Part shown: positions 36,792 through 44,752 of the stretch, one piece after another
Numbering within the stretch: the first letter of the stretch is position 1
How the letters are laid out: every line of letters starts with the position of its first letter
Translations under genes and position numbers: made by a program
Notes under the pieces: model-generated
What the model was told of the DNA's origin: nothing
Seen by the model: only the letters and a program-made list of their open reading frames with translations
Database searches by the model: none
Source of the DNA: Neiella litorisoli
GTDB lineage: Bacteria > Pseudomonadota > Gammaproteobacteria > Enterobacterales > Neiellaceae
DNA: 64,000 nt
Assembly: GCF_014773395.1 (NCBI RefSeq)
Contig: NZ_JACXAF010000001.1
Coordinates: forward strand, 248,001 to 312,000
Direction: 5' to 3'

Positions 36792-37439
36792 TTAATCTTT
36801 TTTGGCCACTAAGTAATTGACCAATTTGACGTATTCATCAATGAAGTTATCTGCGCCAGATAACCCACTTGGCTTCACCTTGTACTTGCCATTAACAATC
36901 ACTGTTGGCGTTGAGCGAATACCATACTTCTTAGTTTGTTGCGCCATCCGCGCCACCATCGAATTGACTGGGAAGCTGTTGTAGGCAGAATCAAAATCTT
37001 TAGCGGCTACGCCAGCGGCAATGAAGGCATCACGCAAATCACCAACCGATGAGATTTGGCGATTCTCATAAAAGTGGCGCTTATAAATTTCTTCGCTCAC
37101 CGGCTCAACCACTTTCAATGCTTGCGCCACAGCAAATCCACGGCTAACAATTTTGCCGGTTTCAGGGTAGCGCTTGCGGGTTGAACGGTCGACGTAGTAA
37201 AGGAAGTCAACGTGTGCTCGTTTTAGCTCAGTGCCCTTCAGGCCTTTTTCGAGCGCCGCAACAATGGGTTCGAATTTATAGCAGTGGCCACAGTAATAGC
37301 TGAAAAATTCAATTACTTCCGGCGCAGCAGTTGGTTGGCCTGGTAGCACTTCATAATGAGTGCCTTCTTCGTAGTCCGCCGCACATGCAGACAGCGGTAA
37401 CGCCAGCAAGGCAAAAAGCGCAACGAGGTATTTGTTCAT
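36792..37439 (-). CDS. dsbA: thiol:disulfide interchange protein DsbA
   Basis: A 215-residue precursor with a signal peptide (MNKYLVALFALLALPLSACA). The thioredoxin-like domain has active site CGHC in FFSYYCGHCYKFEP (E. coli has CPHC), a helical insert, and the cis-Pro segment STPTVIVNGKYKV. It oxidises cysteines of exported proteins and is re-oxidised by DsbB. Gly in place of Pro between the cysteines is expected to change the redox potential. An ATG four codons upstream is possible. The order srkA-dsbA is as in E. coli. Confidence 0.93.
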   Translation of the reverse strand: MNKYLVALFALLALPLSACAADYEEGTHYEVLPGQPTAAPEVIEFFSYYCGHCYKFEPIVAALEKGLKGTELKRAHVDFLYYVDRSTRKRYPETGKIVSRGFAVAQALKVVEPVSEEIYKRHFYENRQISSVGDLRDAFIAAGVAAKDFDSAYNSFPVNSMVARMAQQTKKYGIRSTPTVIVNGKYKVKPSGLSGADNFIDEYVKLVNYLVAKKD

Positions 37440-37518
37440 AGTTATTCCCATTTTTGCGAAATTAGGTACGGATAATTAGCCCCTGAGACTACCACAGCTA
37501 AGTCATCGGTCAACGCCA

Positions 37519-38511
37519 TTAAATGTTTGGTAACAAACTCAGCGGTGGCTCTGCCAGTGCAGCGAGTTGCTCTTTCATTGCCAGCACTTGATCTTCCCAA
37601 TAGCGCATGGTGTTAAACCAAGTGAATGAGCGTGGGAAAGCCGGATCACACCAGCGCTGGGTCAGCCACGCCATATAATGAATCATGCGTAAGCCACGCA
37701 TTGGCTCTATCAGGGCAAATTGGCCATGATCGAAGGGCTGAAACATTTCATAGCCTTCAATCAATGCATCGAGCTGAGCCAGTTGCTGATCGCGAGGGCC
37801 ACTCAAAAACATCCACAAGTCCTGTATCGCTGGGCCATTGCGGCTGTCATCCAAGTCGACAAAATTGACCACCTCGTCACGGATCAGAATATTGCCCAAA
37901 TGGGCGTCTCCGTGGAGTCGCAGTTGCGGCAATGCGGCCAGCGATTGAACATGCGGCTCCACCGCTTGCGCCAGTTGCATCAACGTTGGGTAAAACGCCT
38001 GTCGCAGATGGTCTGGGATCTCGGCCTGCTCTGTTAGCACTGCCACGGCCTGCTTGAGCATGCTGCTATCGATACTTGGCCGATGCTGAAACAACTCATT
38101 GGCACCAACCTGATGGAGCCGACCCAATTGCTGGCCAATGCGCTCCAGGCCATCAAAATCGTCACCATCAAAAGTGCGGCCACCAACCGATGGAAACACA
38201 GTAAACCAATAGCCTTGCCAAGGCAGCAGGGTGTTGCCGTCAAACACCAACGGCGCAACGACCGGCACGTCGGCCGCGGCCAATTGCAGAGCAAACTGAT
38301 GCTCTTCAACAATCTGTTGCTGTGACCAACGCCCAGGCCGGTAGAATTTCACCACGTAACGGCGGCCATCCTCAGCCAACAGCTGATAGACCCTGTTCTC
38401 ATAACTGTTGAGTGCAAGCAGGCCAGATTGAGCATAGATGCCCACCGACTCAAGAGCATCTAAGATGGTATCTGGACTGAGGCCAGCAAAATCAAACGTT
38501 GCAGTTGTCAC
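37519..38511 (-). CDS. srkA: stress response kinase A (YihE/RdoA)
   Basis: I place the start at a GTG one base after the ccoG stop, giving 330 residues (E. coli SrkA 328); longer in-frame starts run into ccoG. The protein has the phosphotransferase/choline-kinase-like fold: RRYVVKFYRPGRWS with the ATP-binding Lys, LRLHGDAHLGNILI with the catalytic Asp, and NFVDLDDSRNGPAIQDLWM with the metal-binding Asp. It phosphorylates Ser/Thr and protects against stress-induced death in E. coli, where it is co-transcribed with dsbA and controlled by Cpx. Here it is also coupled to ccoG upstream. Confidence 0.92.
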   Translation of the reverse strand: MTTATFDFAGLSPDTILDALESVGIYAQSGLLALNSYENRVYQLLAEDGRRYVVKFYRPGRWSQQQIVEEHQFALQLAAADVPVVAPLVFDGNTLLPWQGYWFTVFPSVGGRTFDGDDFDGLERIGQQLGRLHQVGANELFQHRPSIDSSMLKQAVAVLTEQAEIPDHLRQAFYPTLMQLAQAVEPHVQSLAALPQLRLHGDAHLGNILIRDEVVNFVDLDDSRNGPAIQDLWMFLSGPRDQQLAQLDALIEGYEMFQPFDHGQFALIEPMRGLRMIHYMAWLTQRWCDPAFPRSFTWFNTMRYWEDQVLAMKEQLAALAEPPLSLLPNI

Positions 38512-38512
38512 C

Positions 38513-39955
38513 TTAGCGCCCTTTAATGAAGCGGCTTTCTTGAACCACTCGGTTGCCCGCATCATCGATCAGGACAAATTCCAATTCGGTGATCGGCTTT
38601 TCCAACAGGTACGGATCAATCGCCAGCGACACTGGCACGCTGAACACTTCTCCCGGCTCCACGGTCACCACTTGCTCACCACTCCACTCAAGGCCTTCAA
38701 TGCCCTGAACAGACAGCTGATAGTCGCGGACTTGCTGCGATTTATTAAGCACTTTGAGGGTGTAAACATTCTCCATCAAACCATATTCGTTCAGTCTCGA
38801 AAGCATATTGCGATCGCGGATCACATCGAGTTTAAGCGGGTCTCGGCCCACTGCAGTGGCAATTAGGGCGGTGATCATAATCACCAGCACCATGCCGTAG
38901 CCAAGCAACTTTGGTCGCATGATATTGGTTTTGCCACCGGCTAGTTGGCGCTCAGTGGTATAGCTAATCAGGCCTTTTTCATAACCCATTCGATCCATGG
39001 TTTGATCGCAGGCATCCACGCAAGCACCACAGTTAATGCACTCGTATTGCAAGCCGTTACGGATATCAATGCCGGTTGGACAAACCTGCACGCAGAGTAC
39101 GCAATCAATACAATCGCCCAACCCCAGCTCTTTTGGATCTTTCTTACGAGGGCGAGGGCCACGGGCCTCACCACGGGCGGCATCGTAGCTGACGGTGAAG
39201 GTATCCTGATCGAACATCACCGACTGAAAACGCGCATAAGGACACATATGAAGACACACAGTTTCGCGCATCCAGCCTGCATTTCCGTATGTTGCAAGGG
39301 TGAAGAAGAAGGTCCAGAAATAGGGCCAAAAGGTCATGTCACCGGTGAAGAAACCAACAAACGAGGCGTGACTTCCCCAAAAATAGGCAACAAATGTCAG
39401 TGCGGTAAATAATGAGAAGCCGACCCAACACACATGCTTGGCGGTTTTGCGCCAAAGCTTGTTAAAGTCCCATGGCAATTCGTCAAGCCGCATGCGTTTG
39501 TTACGCGGCCCTTCGAGCTTTTCTTCAAACCAGATAAAAATAAAGGTCCACACGGTTTGTGGACACCAATAGCCACACCAAACTCGCCCTAAAAAGGTGG
39601 TAAAGAAAAACAGAGAAAAGGCAGCGATGATAAAGACAAATGCCAGCAACATCAGGTCTTGCGGCCAGATGGTTAGCCCGAATAAGTGAAATTGGCGATT
39701 GGCGAAATCCAAAAACACCGACTGGCGGCCGTCAATATGGATCCAAGGCAGCAGCATAAAGCTAACCATCATCACCCAGTTCATGCGATTACGAAGGCTT
39801 TGATAAACACCCTCGACGGCACGCACATAAATGCGGTGGCGCGGCCTGTGCTTTTCGTGCTTGGTACTGCGGCGACCGCTTACTTTGACTTTTTTATCCT
39901 TGCTATGAATTTGTTTTACCGGAATTTTCTGCTCTGAATTTGACTCAGACATCAT
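38513..39955 (-). CDS. ccoG: cytochrome c oxidase accessory protein CcoG
   Basis: The 480-residue membrane ferredoxin has a basic N-terminus, five or so hydrophobic segments (about 60-78, 95-115, 165-182, 200-220 and 345-365), and two 4Fe-4S clusters: CIDCVLCVQVCP and CINCGACVDACD. CGYWCPQTVW and CLHMCPYARFQ are also conserved. The C-terminal 110 residues form an Ig-like periplasmic domain. CcoG reduces copper for assembly of cbb3-type oxidase. The ccoNOQP genes, usual neighbours, are not in the window; instead it heads ccoG-srkA-dsbA. The two possible ATGs are adjacent. Confidence 0.93.
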   Translation of the reverse strand: MMSESNSEQKIPVKQIHSKDKKVKVSGRRSTKHEKHRPRHRIYVRAVEGVYQSLRNRMNWVMMVSFMLLPWIHIDGRQSVFLDFANRQFHLFGLTIWPQDLMLLAFVFIIAAFSLFFFTTFLGRVWCGYWCPQTVWTFIFIWFEEKLEGPRNKRMRLDELPWDFNKLWRKTAKHVCWVGFSLFTALTFVAYFWGSHASFVGFFTGDMTFWPYFWTFFFTLATYGNAGWMRETVCLHMCPYARFQSVMFDQDTFTVSYDAARGEARGPRPRKKDPKELGLGDCIDCVLCVQVCPTGIDIRNGLQYECINCGACVDACDQTMDRMGYEKGLISYTTERQLAGGKTNIMRPKLLGYGMVLVIMITALIATAVGRDPLKLDVIRDRNMLSRLNEYGLMENVYTLKVLNKSQQVRDYQLSVQGIEGLEWSGEQVVTVEPGEVFSVPVSLAIDPYLLEKPITELEFVLIDDAGNRVVQESRFIKGR

Positions 39956-40097
39956 CTCGTCCTGATTCTGGCTTGGCTTGCTGGTCAGGGAACCGCAAGA
40001 TCATCATAATAGTTATGTAGAGAACGCTACGGGGTTGCCGCAATGGCCGATTATATTCGCATTCGCTGAAATACCCCATGCATGGATCAAGTGAAAC

Positions 40098-40457
40098 ATG
40101 AAAAAAGTTATGCTGTGGATGTTGGCTATCATACTACTGATGCTAGCAGCTAAGAATGATCAAGTACTGAAAACCATTGGCGACAAACCACAACAATGGT
40201 TCGCTGTGATTAAAGCGCATATCGCTGGGGTAGCGGACTACCAGCAGCAGCACTTTATTGACGCGCTGGAAGAACATCGCTTGCCGCTATCGCCTCGCGA
40301 ACGCAACTATATCAACAATATCAGTAAAAGCAGTGGCGATTTACTGATGTTCATGAATCGACATTGTGACCAACAAGGAGGTCACTTGGTACTTGAAGAT
40401 CAACACCTCACCACAGTGTGCAAAACCGCTCAGCAACTCGTTTTATTGGATGAATAA
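40098..40457 (+). CDS. hypothetical protein with N-terminal signal anchor
   Basis: A 119-residue protein with an N-terminal hydrophobic segment (MKKVMLWMLAIILLMLAA) that is a signal anchor or uncleaved signal. A helical, charged remainder has His-rich parts (DYQQQHFIDALEEHRLPLSPRERNY) and two Cys (CDQQ, TVCKT) that could form a disulfide. No family recognised. Its stop is one base before yihD, so they form a translationally linked pair. It is divergent from ccoG. Confidence 0.7.
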   Translation: MKKVMLWMLAIILLMLAAKNDQVLKTIGDKPQQWFAVIKAHIAGVADYQQQHFIDALEEHRLPLSPRERNYINNISKSSGDLLMFMNRHCDQQGGHLVLEDQHLTTVCKTAQQLVLLDE

Positions 40458-40458
40458 A

Positions 40459-40731
40459 ATGGCAATGACTCAACACAAAATCGAAGAATTTATTGATCTG
40501 CTTGGCCAACACTGGCTGAAAAACCAAGATAAGAGCCTGACGCAGCTACTGCAACGTCTGGCCGATGACGCAGGCTGCGAACAGCCACTGAGCGAAATCA
40601 GTGACGACACCTTGTTTTATCAGCTCAAGATGGGCGAAACCAGCAAAGACGAGATGATTCCTGGTATTGCCAAAGACTGCGAGGAAGATTTCAAAACCGC
40701 ATTGCTCAGAGCGCGCGGCGTGATCGACTAA
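40459..40731 (+). CDS. yihD: YihD family protein (DUF1040)
   Basis: A 90-residue soluble protein whose C-terminal half is close to E. coli YihD: ISDDTLFYQLKMGE, DEMIPGIAKDCEEDF, KTALLRARGVID. The function is unknown, but the family is conserved in gammaproteobacteria, usually just upstream of srkA-dsbA on the same strand. Here it is divergent from ccoG-srkA-dsbA, so the neighbourhood is kept and the orientation is not. The start is the ATG right after the previous gene's stop; a further ATG lies two codons on. Confidence 0.9.
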   Translation: MAMTQHKIEEFIDLLGQHWLKNQDKSLTQLLQRLADDAGCEQPLSEISDDTLFYQLKMGETSKDEMIPGIAKDCEEDFKTALLRARGVID

Positions 40732-40786
40732 AAAATAAACGGAAGATCGGTTTATTGAAAAAGTTTCTGGCATTTAACGCAGAAAC

Positions 40787-40800
40787 TATTGTATACAATA
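40787..40800. promoter_or_regulatory. perfect 14-bp palindrome, operator-like
   Basis: TATTGTATACAATA is fully symmetric, of the kind bound by GntR-family regulators. It lies where a promoter for the downstream structured RNA would be (its right half resembles a -10 box, TACAAT), 56 bases after yihD. Confidence 0.55.
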
Positions 40801-40929
40801 TCCATCCGCACAAGGCGGGCAACAAACTGCAAACTACCGAATGACATGATCTGCATAAGCAGACGCGCAACAGCGGGGATACACCCGCTCAGCAGTTTTA
40901 AATAGGCTCTTTCAAGGGCCTATTTTTTT
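40801..40929 (+). ncRNA. candidate small RNA with rho-independent terminator
   Basis: No ORF is present between yihD and the secreted small protein, yet the stretch folds into successive hairpins: TCTGC/GCAGA with ATAA loop near 40850-40864, AGCGGG/CCCGCT near 40872-40889, and a strong terminator at 40900-40929. A likely promoter with a symmetric operator lies at its start. It matches none of the small RNAs I know (Spot 42, GcvB, 6S, 4.5S). It could instead be the long 3' end of the yihD transcript. Confidence 0.45.
40900..40929 (+). terminator. rho-independent terminator
   Basis: AAATAGGCTCT pairs with GGGCCTATTT (one G-U pair), with a 4-base loop and a run of seven Ts. It is 168 bases after yihD, too far to be only that gene's usual terminator. 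Confidence 0.85.
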
Positions 40930-41087
40930 GCCTTAAAATTGATAAAACTCGGCCTCCGGCAGCAAAAAAACGGCGTCCACCAGTATTCTTTGACTACCAA
41001 ACAATTCCAAAATCACAACAAGCCACTGATTAATAATGAATTATCAATATAAAACAAAATAAACAACACCTCTTAATAAAAATTTAA

Positions 41088-41103
41088 CGTGATATACATC
41101 ACA
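41088..41103. promoter_or_regulatory. CRP-like binding site 1
   Basis: CGTGATATACATCACA fits TGTGA-N6-TCACA with one mismatch. Its centre is 33 bp (about three helical turns) from the second site, on the same DNA face. Confidence 0.6.
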
Positions 41104-41120
41104 AAAAACTTGACTGAATT

Positions 41121-41136
41121 TGTGACTTCAATCACA
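41121..41136. promoter_or_regulatory. CRP-like binding site 2
   Basis: TGTGACTTCAATCACA matches TGTGA-N6-TCACA in all defined bases, about 90 bp before the small secreted protein gene. Confidence 0.7.
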
Positions 41137-41224
41137 ATTCAACGCAACTTGATGGCCATTACCGGCGATCACCAAACTTGAAAACGTTGAGTTTCAACTT
41201 AAATAATTATTGCTGAGGTTAATT

Positions 41225-41500
41225 ATGAAAACTGTTACTGCTGTTGCCGCTACTGTCGCTTTGTTCGCTGCTCCTACTTTCGCTTCTCCTTCTTTGAAGT
41301 TCGTTGCTGCTAACGATAAAGTTGAAACTCAAGTTTGTATGACTGCTGCTCAACAAGGTATTCAAGCCGCTGATGAAGTTGCCAAAGCAAACGGCATGAA
41401 CAAATACCAGACTCGTACTTTGGTCTGTAACGGTCGTCCTATCACTGCTTTCTCACGCAAATATCAGAAGCAAGCAGAAACTGCCAAAGCCGAGTCTTAA
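41225..41500 (+). CDS. small secreted protein, DUF3718-like, highly expressed codon usage
   Basis: A 91-residue precursor with a signal peptide (MKTVTAVAATVALFAAPTFA). The mature part is about 70 residues with two Cys (QVCMTAA and LVCNGRP), probably a disulfide, and a basic tail. It resembles the DUF3718 small periplasmic proteins of Shewanella-like bacteria; that assignment is from memory. Almost every Ala, Val, Thr and Ser codon ends in T for the first 40 codons (GCT, GTT, ACT, TCT), which marks very high expression and is unlike the neighbouring genes. The TGAGGT site precedes the ATG; an upstream TTG is rejected. Two CRP-like sites suggest control by carbon status. Confidence 0.75.
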   Translation: MKTVTAVAATVALFAAPTFASPSLKFVAANDKVETQVCMTAAQQGIQAADEVAKANGMNKYQTRTLVCNGRPITAFSRKYQKQAETAKAES

Positions 41501-41535
41501 TTACAGTCGACTGTAAAAGAATACTCGCTCAGCTT

Positions 41536-41559
41536 AATGCCAGCCCTCCGGCTGGCATT
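41536..41559 (+). terminator. hairpin after the small secreted protein gene
   Basis: A perfect 10-bp stem AATGCCAGCC/GGCTGGCATT with CTCC loop, 35 bases after the stop; no T run follows, so mRNA stabilisation is also possible. Confidence 0.6.
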
Positions 41560-41733
41560 AGCTCGGCACTCACACCTTCCAATTGCGCCATTCCCCGATA
41601 GTTTTTCCCGAATCAATACAACATCTTTCGCCTGCTGTACGCCAGTTTGATTTGACTGCTATAAATCACCTGAATGCTGACTTAAAATTGTTTTGAATCT
41701 TAAAACGATACCTTCAAAACAAGCTCAACATTC

Positions 41734-42123
41734 ATGCAGCAATTAAGCAAGCTCCACCAACTCTGGCAGCTCCTCGTAGGGCTCGGCATTATTCTGTTCG
41801 TGCTATGGCTCGGCAATACCATCAGCAACATGACCGGAGACTACATCCCCGGCTCGATTATTGGCATGGTCTTGCTCGCCACCAGCCTGCAACTCCGAGT
41901 GATCCGTTTGACTTGGGTCGAAGGCGCCGCCAATCAATTTATTCGTTGGATGTCGCTATTATTTGTGCCGATTGGCGTCGGTTTAGTTGAGCAATTAGAT
42001 GTACTCAGCAGTGCGCTGCTGGCCATTATTATCACCTGCATCTTCGCAACTTTGGCGTTGCTCGCCTTGGTTGGCTGGGGTGTTCAGTTAAGTTACAGAT
42101 CATCCGAGCGGCAATCGTCATGA
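41734..42123 (+). CDS. lrgA: CidA/LrgA family membrane protein
   Basis: A 129-residue protein with four hydrophobic segments and the family pattern GLGIILFVLWLGNTIS, IPGSIIGMVLLATSLQL, and SLLFVPIGVGLVEQLD. CidA/LrgA proteins are holin-like and, with LrgB, have been tied to autolysis in staphylococci and to export of small acids such as pyruvate or glycolate in other bacteria. Its stop overlaps the lrgB start (ATGA). No clear ribosome site is seen before its ATG. The role here is open. Confidence 0.87.
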   Translation: MQQLSKLHQLWQLLVGLGIILFVLWLGNTISNMTGDYIPGSIIGMVLLATSLQLRVIRLTWVEGAANQFIRWMSLLFVPIGVGLVEQLDVLSSALLAIIITCIFATLALLALVGWGVQLSYRSSERQSS

Positions 42124-42806
42124 ACTGGGTCTATCTGCCGCTAACCATTGCTGTTTATTGGCTGGCGTTACAACTCTATCGCCAAATCAAAACCCCGCTA
42201 CTCAATCCGGTGCTGGTTTCTATCGGCACGTTAGTTGTCTTGTTGTTACTGGCAGACATAGAGTACGCCGCTTACGACCAGTACAGCCATATTCTTACCG
42301 ACCTATTACAGCCGGCCGTGGTTGCATTAGGTGTGCCGCTGTATTTGCAAATACATACGATCAAGCGCGAGTTACCGAAGATATTAGTCGCCGTGCTCAT
42401 TGCGGTGATTATTGCCGTCGCGTCAACCACCGCCATTGCCGTAGCTCTTGGCGCCAGCGCCGATATCGCCGCATCGTTAGCACCAAAGTCAGTCACCACT
42501 CCCATTGCCGTGTTAATTTCAGAGCAAATCGCCGGACACCCGTCGATCACTGCCATTGCCGTGATCGTTACCGGCTTGGTGGGCTCGGTGATCGGTATTC
42601 CATGGCTGAAAGCGCTACAAATCAACCATCCCAAAGCACAAGGCATTGCCATGGGCTCGGCCTGTCATGCACTAGGCACCGCCCGCATTGTGGAGTTAGG
42701 TGAAGAGCAAGGCGCCTATTCCGCGCTATCGCTGGTGTTTAGCGCGGTGTTCAGCGCCATGCTTTGCCCGCTACTGGTACCGCAAATCGTCGCATTGATG
42801 GTTTAA
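42120..42806 (+). CDS. lrgB: LrgB/CidB family membrane protein
   Basis: A 228-residue protein of the LrgB family with about seven hydrophobic segments and the conserved SLAPKSVTTPIAVLISEQI, VTGLVGSVIGIPWLKALQI, and GMGS-like AMGSACHALGTAR (the SHAxGTA-type motif). It probably works with LrgA as a carrier for metabolites such as glycolate or pyruvate, or as a modulator of autolysis. The four-base overlap with lrgA indicates coupled translation. Confidence 0.9.
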   Translation: MNWVYLPLTIAVYWLALQLYRQIKTPLLNPVLVSIGTLVVLLLLADIEYAAYDQYSHILTDLLQPAVVALGVPLYLQIHTIKRELPKILVAVLIAVIIAVASTTAIAVALGASADIAASLAPKSVTTPIAVLISEQIAGHPSITAIAVIVTGLVGSVIGIPWLKALQINHPKAQGIAMGSACHALGTARIVELGEEQGAYSALSLVFSAVFSAMLCPLLVPQIVALMV

Positions 42807-43091
42807 AGCCCGATTTCCACAACGCCAATAGGCAAAGGCTGAATCAGCTCTACAGCCAAAAGGAGTTCAAAACAAAGCGTGTTTTCGAAGTTGGTCGCGG
42901 CAAGCGAGTGAAGTCGTCATTTTTTTGCGTCAGTGGCTAGGAAAGTTCAAGGCAAATATTTGAAGCAATACCGGCTATGGTTTTCTGGCAGTTTTTTGCT
43001 TGAGTGAGCTGGGGGTTTTGAGGCAAAGGCGTGAAGGAATACGAAGAGTATTTCGAGCGGCTTTAACGACAAAAGCACAGCTCAATCAGGC
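42807..43091. other. intergenic region with internal near-repeats, no gene
   Basis: About 285 bases between lrgB and the ilvC terminator. AGGCAAAGGC occurs near 42831 and again near 43021, and CTGAATCAGCT near the left end resembles the reverse complement of AGCTCAATCAG near the right end. No ORF with a ribosome site is present. It may be a decayed intergenic repeat. Confidence 0.4.
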
Positions 43092-43118
43092 AAAAAAAAG
43101 CCCAACACAAGGTTGGGC
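43092..43118 (-). terminator. terminator of ilvC
   Basis: On the minus strand GCCCAAC/GTTGGGC with a 5-base loop is followed by eight Ts, 29 bases after the ilvC stop. Confidence 0.92.
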
Positions 43119-43146
43119 AACATACTACAAACTACCGACAGTCAGG

Positions 43147-44634
43147 TCACTGAGAAACTTCTACAATCCGTTTCATGTCGGTCATGTACCCGCGTAGGGT
43201 CTTACCGACAATCTCGATAGGGTGGTTGCGAGTGGCTTCGTGTACTTCGGCCAAACGCATGTTGTCCACACTATTGCTCTCAAATTCAATTCCTTTACCG
43301 ATAACTTCTGTGGTCAGTTTAGGCATGAGTTTTTCGCGCAGCAGCGGTACGGCAGCGTGTGAGAACAGGTAGTTGCCGTATTCGGCAGTATCTGAAATCA
43401 CCACGTTCATTTCGTACAGTTTGCGGCGAGCAATGGTGTTTGCAATCAATGGGGTCTCGTGGAGCGACTCATAGTAAGCCGACTCTTCGATGATGCCAGC
43501 GTCGACCATGGTTTCGAAGGCCAGCTCTACGCCTGCTTTGATCATTGCTACCAGCAGAATGCCTTTGTCGAAGAACTCTTGCTCATCGATTTCAACATCA
43601 CATTCTGGTGCTTTTTCAAAGCTGGTTTCAGCTGTTTCTTCGCGCCACTTCAACAAGTTCGCATCATCGTTTGCCCAGTCTTCCATCATGGTGCCAGAGA
43701 ATTCACCGGCAATAATGTCATCCATGTGTTTTTGGAATAATGGAGCGAGTAATTCCTTCAACTCTTCAGCCAAATCATAGGCTTTGATTTTGGCTGGGTT
43801 GCTCAGGCGGTCCATCATCAAGCTGATGCCACCAATCTTGAGCGCTTCAGTCACAGTTTCCCAACCGTACTGAATCAATTTTGCGGCGTACGCTGGGTCC
43901 ATGCCATCGGCAACCATTTTCTCGTGACCGAGAATAGCGCCAGTTTGCAGCATGCCACACAGAATGGTTTGTTCGCCCATCAGGTCAGATTTTACTTCTG
44001 CCACGAATGAAGACGACAATACGCCAGCACGGTCACCACCAGTTGCAGATGCCCAAGCTTTGGCTATGTCGTAGCCAATGCCTTGTGGGTCATTTTCTGG
44101 GTGAACCGCAATCAAAGTAGGTACACCGAAGCCACGCTTGTATTCTTCACGTACTTCAGAGCCTGGGCATTTCGGAGCAACCATCACAACAGTGAGGTCT
44201 TCACGAATTTGCATGCCTTCTTCAACGATGTTGAAACCGTGGGAATAACCCAGAGTTGCGCCTTGCTTCATCAACGGCATAACCGTTTCAACAACATTGG
44301 TGTGTTGCTTATCTGGCGTCAAGTTGCACACCAGATCCGCAGTTGGGATTAGTTCTTGATAAGTGCCAACGGTAAAACCGTTGTCAGTGGCTTGTTGCCA
44401 CGAGGCGCGCTTTTCTTTGATCGCAGCTTCACGCAGGGCGTAGCTAACATCCAGACCAGAGTCACGCATGTTCAAACCTTGGTTCAGGCCTTGGGCGCCA
44501 CAACCAACGATTACGACTTTCTTTCCTTTGAGGACGTTGCAGCCATCTGCAAATTCGTCACGTTTCATGAAGCGACACACGCCAAGCTGAGCGAGTTGTT
44601 GTCTCAGGTTTAGGGTGTTGAAGTAGTTCGCCAT
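43147..44634 (-). CDS. ilvC: ketol-acid reductoisomerase, class II
   Basis: The 495-residue enzyme isomerises and reduces acetolactate and acetohydroxybutyrate with NADPH, the second common step of valine/isoleucine synthesis. The NADPH fold is shown by [21 protein letters not shown], catalytic regions by [15 protein letters not shown] and [11 protein letters not shown], and the duplicated C-terminal domain gives the long class II form of enterobacteria (491 residues in E. coli) rather than the 330-residue class I. It is divergent from ilvY with a 112-118-base shared control region, which suggests induction by acetolactate through IlvY. Confidence 0.97.
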   Translation of the reverse strand: MANYFNTLNLRQQLAQLGVCRFMKRDEFADGCNVLKGKKVVIVGCGAQGLNQGLNMRDSGLDVSYALREAAIKEKRASWQQATDNGFTVGTYQELIPTADLVCNLTPDKQHTNVVETVMPLMKQGATLGYSHGFNIVEEGMQIREDLTVVMVAPKCPGSEVREEYKRGFGVPTLIAVHPENDPQGIGYDIAKAWASATGGDRAGVLSSSFVAEVKSDLMGEQTILCGMLQTGAILGHEKMVADGMDPAYAAKLIQYGWETVTEALKIGGISLMMDRLSNPAKIKAYDLAEELKELLAPLFQKHMDDIIAGEFSGTMMEDWANDDANLLKWREETAETSFEKAPECDVEIDEQEFFDKGILLVAMIKAGVELAFETMVDAGIIEESAYYESLHETPLIANTIARRKLYEMNVVISDTAEYGNYLFSHAAVPLLREKLMPKLTTEVIGKGIEFESNSVDNMRLAEVHEATRNHPIEIVGKTLRGYMTDMKRIVEVSQ

Positions 44635-44715
44635 GGTAATAGATTCCTCAATTTCGACGAGGCCATTCTAGAGATCTGGGATGATTTCGTAAAATGACAT
44701 ATTTTCAAGACTATG

Positions 44716-44730
44716 TTTCAATATATGAAA
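44716..44730. promoter_or_regulatory. probable IlvY operator in the ilvC-ilvY control region
   Basis: TTTCAATATATGAAA has 5-bp inverted arms and fits the T-N11-A rule for LysR-type regulators. It lies 23-37 bases before the TTG start of ilvY and about 80-95 bases before ilvC. Confidence 0.55.
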
Positions 44731-44752
44731 TGATTCATTTAGGAGCATGGGT

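Noticed and set aside
40801-40929. Reading the hairpin region as a c-di-GMP riboswitch
   Set aside because: GGGCAA and later paired elements look superficially similar, but the conserved core and a downstream gene within riboswitch distance are missing, and a terminator ends the structure 295 bases before the next start codon.
42158-42703. 181-codon ORF in another frame inside lrgB
   Set aside because: Arg/His-rich shadow of a well-supported membrane protein gene that has a coupled start.
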